Source: Lumnitzera littorea (taxonomy: Eukaryota > Streptophyta > Magnoliopsida > Myrtales > Combretaceae). From it: a DNA stretch of 64,000 nt. Every line of letters starts with the position of its first letter. Position 1 is the stretch's first letter. The stretch covers positions 11,470,632-11,534,631 of the forward strand of contig JAMXBB010000002.1 of assembly GCA_024138015.1 (NCBI GenBank), written 5' to 3'. Positions 31,966 to 42,760 of this stretch are shown here, in pieces. Under the pieces are notes generated by a model. The model was given only the letters and a program-made list of their open reading frames with translations. It had not been told where the DNA came from and did not search any database. The position numbers and the translations under genes were made by a program.

Positions 31966-34900
31966 TGTAAGCCTCGCAGTTAACTACTCAAGGTTTAGTT
32001 AGTAGAATTTAGGGTAACGAGCAAATTGTCCGATTTAATCCAAATTTTACGATGAAGCTAGAATTATTAGTAAAAGTGATCTCATAAGTTTGAATTTAAG
32101 AAAATAAGTAATAAAATAATTAATTAATATAATATTGAATTTTATGAAAATTTTCTATTATTTATCGAAAATGCGTAAAATGAGTTCCGATAACTAACAA
32201 ATCGATAAAGATAAATTATATGTACACTAAAAATCATAAAATAACTTAAATAATATTTATGAATATTTATTTATACTATATATGTATTTATATGTAGGTA
32301 GAAATATGCGAAATTATTTCAAATATGCAAAATATACCAAAATAATGTTAATTAATTAAAGAAAATGCATGAATAATTAAAGAAAAATCAAGAAAATTAT
32401 GAAAAAAATATAGAATTGTCTAGAATTGAGGCATGGTATCTTGGGAGTGAATAAATAAAAGCAACCAATAATAATTAGCCAAATAAAAAAAAATTTGGAA
32501 GAGGATAAAGACATTTGGTAACTAGAAAATAGGAGAAAAAAAATAAGGAAGCTCTATAAATAGCCCAATTTTTAATTAAAGCTCATTTAGGCAATTAGAA
32601 ATCTAGGAAAATCGAGAGAGATCTAAAAAGAAAGATTTAGGGTTTTTTTACAAAATTTAGGAAAAATTTGTGCAATTAAGATTTTAGAAGGAAACTTACA
32701 CCCACCAGTCACCTGGAAATGAATGGCCACCACCACAACACCCTACCCTACTGCTGTTGATACACTAGTGGCCACCACTAGTAGTTGAAAGCTGATCAGT
32801 CGGGTAAGTCAAATTCCAACCCGATTTTGTCTAATTTTGTAAAAATATTAAATATGTTTAGAAAATTATGAAATTTGTTATTATGGGATATTTTAATATG
32901 CAGATTTAGGGAAAATTTTTATTTTGATGAATTTATGTTTAGAAATATATTATCCTTAAGAAACCATGCAAAATCGAGCATATTTCGAATTAAAAATAAA
33001 TAAACTTAAGAGTATAGTTTTGGACTTAAAATTTTTGTGTGGATTACTTAGGTGATATAAAATAGTACTACGAAGCCTTTTTTCAAAAATTAATTTTCAA
33101 AATTTTTAGGCCTTAAAATGATATATAAGATGAGTAATTTTAGGCTAATTAGGTACTTAAACAGATAATTACTGATTTAGCGTATAATTATATGTTTTAA
33201 GATGTTGGAATCTAATAGAGTATGCTATTTGTAACATTTAGGGTGTTAGATATAATTATTAGGATATTATGTAATGAATATGTAATAGGTAAAAATGGTA
33301 TATTTTAAGTTAATTTTATAATTTATGGTAATTATGTATAAATTTTGATTTGGGATGAATTTAGGTATTTTAAGATGTTAATTGAAGTTGAGAGATGATA
33401 TTTGAAGTGTATAATATGTACATATTAGATGATGATGCATAATATATAAGTATAGGAAATTAGTAGAAAAAAATAATAGGTTAAAATTGATATTATAATA
33501 ACAATATGAATATATATAATCTAGTAGGAGACTTAAATTTAGGTGATTATATGAAAATTGTAAAATATTCTTATATCAGGAGCTAATTCGGTAGTTAAAT
33601 TAGAAACGTAGTGTATCGTACTGATTAAAATACTGATTAGGGGCTAAAACATAGAGTTAGGATACTTAAGCATAATTAGATGAATCTCCCATTTTAGTTT
33701 GGGATGAATCTCTAGAGTTTATAAATAAAAACAATAATCAGAAGCTAAAATAAAACTAAATTCAGAAATTGAATCAGAAATTAATTTGAAATTAATTCAG
33801 TTGTAGGAGATATAGAATTTGGATAAATGCATAAAATTATAATCCCAAACTTAAAACTCATGATTTAAAGCTTATATGTAGATATATACATATGTATAAG
33901 CAATCACATTAAATGTAGACTATTCTTGGATTAGAATCTAATTTAGAAGCCAAAACCATAATCGAAACAAAAAACAAATTCGAAACTTAGCTGAATGAGG
34001 GAAGTAATTCTAAAAGACTTAAACCTAAATCACTAAATGTAAGAAGATCATAAACCAAAGACACTCATAATTTAAATTACATAACAAGATATATCTATGG
34101 TAGTTATGAGAAACTAAACCAATACTTGTATTATAGGGATTTTTGGCAATAGCCAGTATGAGTTGCACTTTGAGTGAGCAAGCAAAGAGTTTAGATAAGT
34201 TGGGATTAATACGTTACTATATTTCGAAGTACTAATTTGTAGTACTCGGAGGTTTGAAATTGTATTTGATTTTGCTTGTTAGATAGTTGACTATGTGCAT
34301 GTGCTTGTTTTGAGTTGATGATGAGATTTTGGTATGTCACTTTAGATTGTATTTGTGTAATTTGTTTGAAATGATTGAATATCTTAAATTGGATTTAACT
34401 AAATATTTGACTCATAAATCTAAACTTGACCTACATAGCAACCCATTAGGGGAACATTAGGATTCTCCAGCCAAATACAGACCTTTTTGAAAGGGATAGC
34501 ACTGAATAGCATAATTGTTCCCTTCTTCATCCTTAGTCAAACTAAGTAACAGGTGAGGAGGTTGCGGTAAGGGTGAAGTCAATAGTTTGAAGGTAGTTGC
34601 AGGAGGAGTGATGTCTCTATTGCACAAGCCTGGGTTTGGTTGTAAGCTGTTGCATTAATAAAAACTCCTCAACTCGGATTAGAGCGGGTGGAATTTCTCT
34701 AATCTCACGACGGGTCAGACAGCGTTGTGCGATGGCATTTGTTTGAACATGTATTACACCTAATAATTTGATTGATAATCCTGTTGTGTTTGTTGTATAA
34801 TTTTAAGTCTTCATCCCAACTTACTAAGCTGTAGTTACTCACATCCTTATAGACGTTATGTACAGGTGTTAGGGAAGCGGCTTATAATTACCTTAAATCT

Positions 34901-35240
34901 AGCAACTGTTGGATCTTGGGAGAATGAAGATATAAAACCAAGGATATGATATACTTACAAGTTTGAATTATAACTTGAAAGTTTTTATGTATTTCTCAAG
35001 CAGCTTATGTTTAAGCTACTGAATCTTGTAATATACTCAGATTATGTTACACCAAATATGTATTCCTTATAATTTCATAGGTAAAGAATATGTTTATTTA
35101 TGAATTGTCTACTTCAAAGCGAGTTAATAGTAGATGTCTTATGTAAATCAGGTCTAGATAACGGTTGTAAGGTTAGCTTCTATCCTAGAATGGTTTGCAC
35201 AACGGGACTGTTACGACTCAGTCACTTCAAAGGCGTAACA
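31966..35240 (+). repeat. Family-1 LTR copy 1 (of a tandem pair)
   Basis: It begins TGTAAGCCTCGCAG and ends AGGCGTAACA. These match the termini of copies 3 and 4, which have proven target duplications. TATAAATA at 32555-32562 sets the + sense. About 170 bases on is a short ATG frame (MATTTTPYPTAVDTLVATTS) and then a donor-like GGGTAAGT (32803-32810). The 3' half holds the hallmark CAGCGTTGTGCGATGGCATT (34720-34739). No coding domains. The frame at 35100-35303 spans the copy junction and is not a gene. Confidence 0.8.
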
Positions 35241-35242
35241 GC

Positions 35243-38200
35243 TGTAAACCCTACAATTAGCTATTCGGGATTCCGATTAGCTGAAAGATCCAATCGAGCC
35301 TAAATTATAAGTAAAGTTAAAAATATTAGTAAAAATGATCCCGTAAGTTTGAATTTAAGAAAATAAGCAATAAAATGAAAGACTATAAAATTTCCAAATT
35401 TTAAGTATATAACTCGTTATTTATCGAAAATGCGAAAAATGCATTCCGATAACTAACGAATTGTTAGAAATAAATTATATGTATATTAAAAATCATAAAA
35501 TAACTTAAATAATATTTAGGAATATTTATTTGTACTATATATGAATTCACATGTAGGTAGAAATACGTGCAATTACTTAAAATATGCGAAATGTGCTAAA
35601 ATAATACTAAATAATTAAAGAAAATTCATAATTAATTAAGGAAAAATAAAGAAAAATAAAAAGAATAAGGAATGGTCTAGATTTAGGTCGTGGCAGCTGG
35701 GGAAAATAAGAAAAAAAAATTAGCAAATTAAATTAGAACAACACAAAAGGCAAATTGGAAGAAGATAATGCAATTATTTAATCAAATTAATGCACAATAA
35801 TTCCCCAAGATCTCTATAAATACCCCAAATTTTTTAGAAGCTCATTTTGGATGTCAGGAAGCTTAGAAAATTAGAGAGAGATGAAATTGAGAGTAAATTA
35901 GGGTTTTACAAAAATTTAGCAAAAATTTATGCAGTTGAGGCTTTTAAGGAGAACTCAAACACGACGAGCAGTTGGGAGTAGACGGCCCCGGCCACGGCCA
36001 CCACCACCACACAATGGTGGTAGCGCCCAGGTGGGATGATACACCCATGGCCACCGATGGTGGCTGGAGCCACCCAAACCGGTGAGTTTGATTTCCAACC
36101 CAATTTTGTGTAATTTTGTAAAAATAGTAAATATTCTTAAAAAATTATGAATTTTGTTATTCTGGAATATTTTAGTATGTAGTTTTTAGGAAAAATATTA
36201 TTTTGATGAAAATATGTTCCGTGATATATGGTCCTTAAGAAATCATGCAAAACCGAGCGTGTTTCGGTTTAGAAATAAATGACCTTACGAGTGTAGTTTT
36301 GAGCTCAAAATTTTTATGTAGACTACTTAGATGATATAGAACATTGCTATAAAGCCCATTTTCAAAAATTAATTTTTGAAATTTTTAAGCCTTAAAATGA
36401 GGCATAAAATGGGTAAGTTAGGGTTAATTAAGTAATTAAATAGTTAATTATTGATTTAGTGAATAATTATATGTTTTAGGATGTTGAAATCTGATGAAGT
36501 ATGATACTTGCAGCATTTAGGGTGTTAGATGTAATTATTAGGCTAATTATGTAATAAATAAGTAATAGGGAAAAATAGTAAATTTTAAGTTAATTTTGTA
36601 AATTAGGATAATTAGGTGTAAAATCTGATTTAGGATGAACTTAGACATTTTGAAATGATAATTGATGTTGGGGGATGGTTATTAGAGTGATAGAAATATT
36701 AGATGTGTATTATGTACATAATAAGTGATAGTACATAATATGCAATTATTGGAAATATAATAAATACAAGATATTAGGATAAAATTTGATATTATATAAA
36801 TAATAGGGATATATAATAAATCTGATAGAAAACTTAAATTTATGTAATTATATGAAAAATGTGAAAATTTCTCACATCAAAAGTAAATTCGGTATACTAA
36901 TAAGGATTTAAGTGTACCAGGTGAAATAAAATACTGACTAGGGGTAATGATGGTATTTAGGACATCTGGAAGTAATGCGATTAATTTCACATTATGAGTT
37001 GAAACGAGTTTCTAGGGTTCGGGCATAAAATAGTATTTAGAAATCGAACCAGAACCTAATTTAGAAAATCGATGTGAAAACTGAACTTGAACCTAGCCCC
37101 AAACCCGAAATAATTATAAAAGATTTGAGAACCTAGATAATTGGACATATTAAACCCTAAACAAAAGATAATAATAAGTGTTATCGGATAAAACCAACCT
37201 ATAGTAGTTATATGAAAAACTAAAATCATGTTTGTGTTATAGGGATGATCGGCAATGGCCTGAGTGAGTTGGATCTCGAGTAAGTGAGCGAGGAGTCGAG
37301 GTAAGTTAGGATTAATATATTGCTATATTTTGGAGGCTCGAGATTATATTTAGTTGTGCTTGTTAGATAGTTAGTTGTGTGCATGTGCTTGATTATGAGT
37401 GGTGCTATGATTCTGTATATTGTTCTGGCTTGTATTGTATGAAATGATTGATTACCTTAAACTGAATTTAACAGAGATATGACTTATAAACAGAAATCGG
37501 ACTTACATAGCAACCCATTAGGGGAAACCTAGGATTCTCTAGCCAAATATCGATTCCTTCAAAAGGGATAGCGCTTGATAGCATAATAGGTCTCTTCTTC
37601 ATCCTTAGTCGAACTAAGTAACAGGTGAGGAGGTCATGGCAAGGGTGAAGTCAATGGTTCGAAGGTAGTCGCGGGAGGAGTGATGTCTCCATTGTATAAG
37701 CCTATGTTTAGTCGTGAGTTGTTGCACTAACGGTAACTCTTCAACCCGGATTAGAGCGGGTGAAATTTCTCTAATCTCACGACGGGGCGGACAACGTTAT
37801 GCGATGGCATTTGCTTAAACATGCATCGTACCAAATGATCTGGTTGATAACCTTGTTTGTATTTATGGTATAGTTTTAAGTCTTCCATCCTAACTTACTA
37901 AGCTGTGGTTGCTCACATCTCTATAGACGTCGTTGCAGGTGCTAACTAAAAAGTAGCTTATAATTACCCTGAAGCTAGCAACTGTTAGATCCTAAGGAGT
38001 AAGGAAAAACACTTGAAGAACAAACATATATTTTTAAGGTCTAAGCTTTTATTTTAGAATTTTTTATTTCTGAATAATGTAATAACTAGGAAATATATTA
38101 CGGTGTAACGTTGTAAACGTTAATTGTAATAATTGAATTATAGTATATAGATATATTTTTTTTCTCACTTTCTTAGGTAAATGATTTATTTAAATTACGA

Positions 38201-38337
38201 ACTATTTACTTTAAAGCGGGTTAGTCGTAGACGCCTTATGTAGATCAAGTTTAGGATAGCGGTTGTAAGGTTAACTTTTATCTTAGAATGGTTTACACGG
38301 CGGGGCCGTTACAACTCTGCCGCTTTGGGGCGTGACA
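35243..38337 (+). repeat. Family-1 LTR copy 2 (of a tandem pair)
   Basis: It begins TGTAAACCCTACAATT and ends TTTGGGGCGTGACA. It lies in the same orientation as copy 1 with only two bases (GC) between them. TATAAATA is at 35815-35822, the CCACCACCACCAC stretch at about 35998-36010, and the donor-like GGTGAGTT at 36081-36088. The hallmark CGTTATGCGATGGC is at about 37794. It ends directly beside the tandem arrays of the Tat element. Confidence 0.8.
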
Positions 38338-38349
38338 ACAACTGGTTAG

Positions 38350-38990
38350 AAAAAATGACTTGAAACCTGTTCGAGCCCTTCTAAGCTAACTAACCTTAGC
38401 GGAAGCATCTATAGGGGACTAGCAACCTTAAATTGGAATTAACTCAAAAAACCTGGTCGTGCTATTTTGAGCTAACTAACCTAGGCGAAAGCGTCTCTAG
38501 GGGATTAGCAATCTTAAATTAGAACTGATTTGAGAAAACCTAAAGTATTCTTCTGAGCTGACTAACCTAAGCAGGAGTGTCTTTAGAGGACCAACAATCC
38601 TAAATTGGAATCGATTTGTGAAGACCTAAAAGTGCTCCTAAACTTAAGCGGGAGCGTCTCTAAGGAACTAGCAACTCTAAATTGAAATTGATTTGAGAAA
38701 ACCTAAAAGTGCTTTTCTAAGCTGATTAACTTAGGAGGAAGCATCTCTAGGGGACTACCAACCTTAAATTGGAATTGATATGAGAAAACCTGAAAGTGCT
38801 CCTTTAAGCTGACTAACTTAGGCGGGAGCATCTATAGGGGACTAGCAAGCTTAAATTGGGATCGATTCAGAAAACTTAGTCGTAATGGTTTAAATTGATA
38901 ACCTAAGTAAGAGCATCTTTAGGGGACTTGTAACCTTAAAATAAGACATCGATTTGGAACCTAGTAGTGCTTTTCTGCTCTTGTTAAATC
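38350..38990 (-). repeat. Tandem array 1 (about 75-90-bp units) in Tat 3' region
   Basis: Seven diverged units each contain a version of GAGCATCTATAGGGGACTAGC. The landmarks sit near 38401, 38490, 38573, 38648, 38733, 38823 and 38911. The intervening text (AACCTTAAATTGGAAT, GAAAACCT) also repeats. The array lies beyond the integrase, where Tat-lineage elements are known to carry tandem repeats in the 3' untranslated region. Confidence 0.88.
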
Positions 38991-38999
38991 TTAAAAGCT

Positions 39000-39660
39000 A
39001 ATTATAAATGAGAAAGCGCCCTATAGATTCGCTAAAACCTTAAGAGAAATTGGTAAAGAGAAGCGCCTATAGGCTTGCTAAAACCTTAAGAGAAATTGAT
39101 AAAGAGAAGCATCCTATAGGCTTGCTAAAAGGATAGAATGGTGATGGGAAGCACCTTATGGGCTTGCTAAAACCTTAAGAAAAATTGGTAAAGAGAATTG
39201 TCCTATGGGCATGCTAAAAAGATAGAATGGTGATGGGAACCGCCTTATGGGCTCTTTAAAACTCTAGAGAGAGATTAGATATGGGGAGTGCCCTATAGAC
39301 TTGCTAAAACACTAAAGGAAATTGACAAAAAGAGAAGCACTTTATAAGTTCGCTAAAACACTAAGAGAACTTAGTAAAAGGAAGCACCCTATGAGCTTAC
39401 TAAAACACTAGAGAGAGATTGGTGATAAGAAGTACCTTATGGGCTCGTTAAAACTCTAAAGGAGAGTTTAGATGGGACAACGCACTGTAAGCTTGTTGGA
39501 ACCCTAAAAATGATGAAAGGAAAGCGCTTTTATGAGCTAGCTAAAATACTTAAGAAAAATTGACAAAGGGGAAGCGCCTTATAGGCTAACTAAAAACTCT
39601 ACAGGAGTTAGGACTATGTCCTATGAACTAGTTGGAACCCTAAAAGGTGATTAAAAAGAA
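39000..39660 (-). repeat. Tandem array 2 (about 45-50-bp units) in Tat 3' region
   Basis: About fourteen units carry versions of GCGCCCTATAGGCTTGCTAAA followed by AACCTTAAGAGAAATTGG. Some alternate with a second spacer type (GATAGAATGGTGATGGGA). The unit differs in length and sequence from array 1, so two independent arrays lie side by side. Confidence 0.88.
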
Positions 39661-40430
39661 AGGCGAAAGTATCCCAAATGCTGGTTACTATCTTAGGAGA
39701 TAAAGGCTTAATGTAAATGCAATGCTTGAAACCAATATGCTAAAATCGTATAGAAGCACTTACTTAGCTTTGTTGATAGCACCCAAATTGTCAAACCTTT
39801 TCTTGAAAAGTTTGATCAAAACCAGCTAACTCGTTCTTTGAAGTGGATTCAAAACCTCTTTGAGACATCAATTTCCCCATCGTTGACCTAACTAGTCTTG
39901 GCATGGAGCACATAAGGCTTCACTAGCGCCCTCATTATTGACAAATCAACTTGAGATAGAATGCTATCTCAGATAGGAAAAACTAATGTTTCCACTCATC
40001 AATTCCTCTTAGTTTCAAGTGAACTGTCTTTCAAATTCTTTGAGCCAAATCTAGGCCTTTATCCTAGATCGATAAATATCTATCGCGAAGTGTTTGCTTG
40101 TTTGGATTTTTCCTTACCCTAAAAAATAGTCAACAAATCTCCCCATCGAGGAGGACCAATAATTAATAATGTATTTAAAAGAGTTTTTTTCATTATTTGA
40201 TGCTCTATAACTTACATTTATCTTTTCTCATGTTTATGATGTACGGGTCTTATTTGAGTGAAGTAAGAGAATGGGACTTTTTGATGGAGCAGGAAAAGTG
40301 AGAGAGGCGGTTCCAATGCCGACAACTGTTAGGGATACTAGCTTTGCTTGTAGAGAATAAAAATTAAACCATAGTAATATTTAAGATCACTGGCATTTTT
40401 GTGTTCTAAGTAAAAATTTCCATTGATTTT
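39661..40430 (-). other. Unassigned part of the Tat element between arrays and integrase
   Basis: No coding frame or conserved motif was recognised. Its position fits the 3' untranslated region of the Tat element. Blocks such as CTATCTCAGATAGG at about 39963 form small palindromes of unclear meaning. Confidence 0.4.
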
Positions 40431-41660
40431 CATGGGTAGTACAACTTTACTGCATTAGCATTTACAGGGTCTCTCAACTCTAGATCATCTATTTGTGACA
40501 AAATTATAGCCCCTCTAGGTAGCACTCATTTCACAATATAAGGACCTTTGTGATTCGGAGCAAATTTTTCTCTAGGGTCTTATACATTGGGGAGAGCTTT
40601 TCTCAACACTATATTACCTTCCTTGAAAATCCGAGGTTGTACCTTCTTATTAAAAGCTCGGGCCATTCTTTGCTGGTAACATTGGTTGTAACATAAGGCT
40701 GTCGACCTTTTTTTTCATCAACTAAGTTCAATTGCTCGATGCGCTTCTTCACCCAATCAACTTTATCCAACTGAGTTTCTGATAGCACTCTGAGAGATGA
40801 GATCTCGACTTCCACCAATAATATCACTTCAGTACCTATATTAAGCAGTAAGGCTTTGCCCTTATTGATGTTCTGATAGAAGTTCAATAGGCCAGTACAA
40901 ATGGTAACAGCTTATGCTAATCATTATATGTAACAACCATCTTTTTAATTATTCTTTTGAGATTTTTCTTAGTTGCTTCAATGGCCCCATTCACCTGAGG
41001 TCGATAAAGGGCGAAGTTCTTGTAGATGATCTTGAGTTGTCAGTATAACTCCGACATAAGTTTGTTGTTGAGATTTGTGCCATTATTGATGATGATCGTT
41101 CCTGGAGTCATATATTGAGCTAGAATATCTCTCTTGATGAACTTAACCACTACCCCTTTAGTAACACTTGAATTAGATGAGGCTTCAACCTACTTACTAA
41201 AATAATTAATGGCGACCAATATGAAGTGATGACCATTGGATGCCTTTGGATTGATTGAGCTAATGATATCTATACCTTACATTGAAATTGGCCATAGTGC
41301 AAATAGCGTATGTAATTCTTGGGGTGGAACATTTATCTTGTTTGCATAAACTTGGCATAAATGACAGTGCCTGACATGCTTGATGCAATCACCCTCCATG
41401 GTTGACGAATAGTACCCTAGCTTCATAATCTTCTTGGTGAGCATGTAGCCATTCATGTAGGGGCCATATACTTCCTCATGTACTTCCTTCATCAAGACTT
41501 CGGCTTCTCTATCATTTACATACCTTAGAAGCGTATCATTAAATGATTGTTGATACAAGGTAGACTTACTTATTAAGAATTGGGTGACCAAACTTCTAAT
41601 CATCTTTCCATCCTTTTTCTCAGCTTCATCAAGATACATACCTTATTGTAGGAACATTTT
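40431..41660 (-). pseudogene. Integrase relic of the Tat element
   Basis: The 41277-41639 part carries the zinc-binding region: VHEEVYGPYMNGYMLTKKIM, KLGYYSSTMEGDCIKHVRHC and HLCQVYANKINVPP (His-His-Cys-Cys pattern). The core follows in broken frames. The 40609-40887 part reads EVILLVEVEISSLRVLSETQ and WVKKRIEQLNLVDEKKG. The C-terminus (40440-40660) reads MARAFNKKVQPRIFKEGNIV, LRKALPNVYDPREKFAPN and KGPYIV, the GPY/F domain. Integrase inserts the cDNA; this one has stops and frameshifts. Confidence 0.87.
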
Positions 41661-42755
41661 GATGTCATAGTACTAAGACTTTTCATCATGTACACCTTTG
41701 ATTACCAAACAAAAGGCTAGCTTCTCTTCAACTTCAATTTTGAGTTATTGAATTTCGATCTTGCCGAATATTTAGATCATGGATGCGAGAGTGGCTAATG
41801 CATTAGCAAATTTATCATGAGTCCTCGAAACGTGAGTGAGCATGATTTCTTTAAACCTCTCCATTGATTTAGTTAAGTGTCGGTGATAAGGTACCAATTT
41901 AGGATCTTTTATTTTATATTCTCCTCAAGCCTAACCAATAATGAGTGAAGAATCCCCATGTACTTCTAATTCTTGAATCTCTTTCTCCAAGGCCATTTTG
42001 AATCCTATAATGCACTCCTCATATTCAAAAATATTGTTAGTATATGGGAAAACGAGCCTTATAACCATTGGGAAATGCTTACCTTAAAGGGATATTGATA
42101 TTAGCCCAATTCCATACCTAGATACATTAGCAGCTTCGTCAAAGAATATCTTCCATTTTGAGAAATGCATACCTTCAAGGGATATCTTCCATTTGAGGGA
42201 GATTCTTTACTAGTTGATCTACTAGGGCTTACCCTTTAACTGAATTCTGGTTCACATATGTGCTATCGAACTCTGATAATAACATTTTCCATTTCGAGTT
42301 CCAACTAATTAGGGTCAACTTTCCGCCAAATACTTTAAGAGATCATGTTGAGTGAATAATTCAATCTGGTAGTAAAGCGTATATTGTCAAATCCGATGCA
42401 TGACTTAAACCAAAGCGTAACACATTCTTTCAATTTTAGAGTATTTCTATTCCCCTTCTATAAACTTTTTACTCAAGTGGTATATGGCCTGCTCTTTCCC
42501 TTCCTCATCCTTATGACCAAGCATACACCCCATGGACTCTAGTAGTATAGTAAGGTACAAAAATACTAGCTTCCCAAGTTTAGGAGCAATTAGAACTGGA
42601 GGGTTCATGAGGTATTCTTGATTGTTGTAAAGGCTTCCTCACATTCTTCGTCCTAGTTTAACTTAGCATTCTTTTTTAGCAACTTAAATAATGGACGGCA
42701 TTTATCTGTAATTTAAGATATAAATCGGGCTATGTAGTTTAAATGACCCAATAAG
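41661..42755 (-). pseudogene. RNase H and RT end of the Tat element
   Basis: Beside the solo LTR the - strand reads LLGHLNYIARFIS, then ITDKCRPLFKLLKKN, the RT connection. Downstream pieces read WKMLFDEAANVSRYGIGLIS and HILTIFLNMRSAL, which fit the second, archaeal-type RNase H carried by Tat elements (FFDGA.N..G.G...ISP; NNIAEYEA). Many stops and frameshifts; non-functional. Confidence 0.75.
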
Positions 42756-42760
42756 CCTCT

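Noticed and set aside
35100..35303. 67-codon frame as a small gene
   Set aside because: It crosses the junction of two LTR copies.
35243..38337. Family-1 copy 2 as the 3' LTR of the Tat element
   Set aside because: Its TATA box points +, opposite to the Tat genes, and no polypurine tract lies at the junction.
38350..39660. Tandem arrays as a CRISPR array
   Set aside because: Units are contiguous and diverged without unique spacers, and the DNA is plant nuclear.
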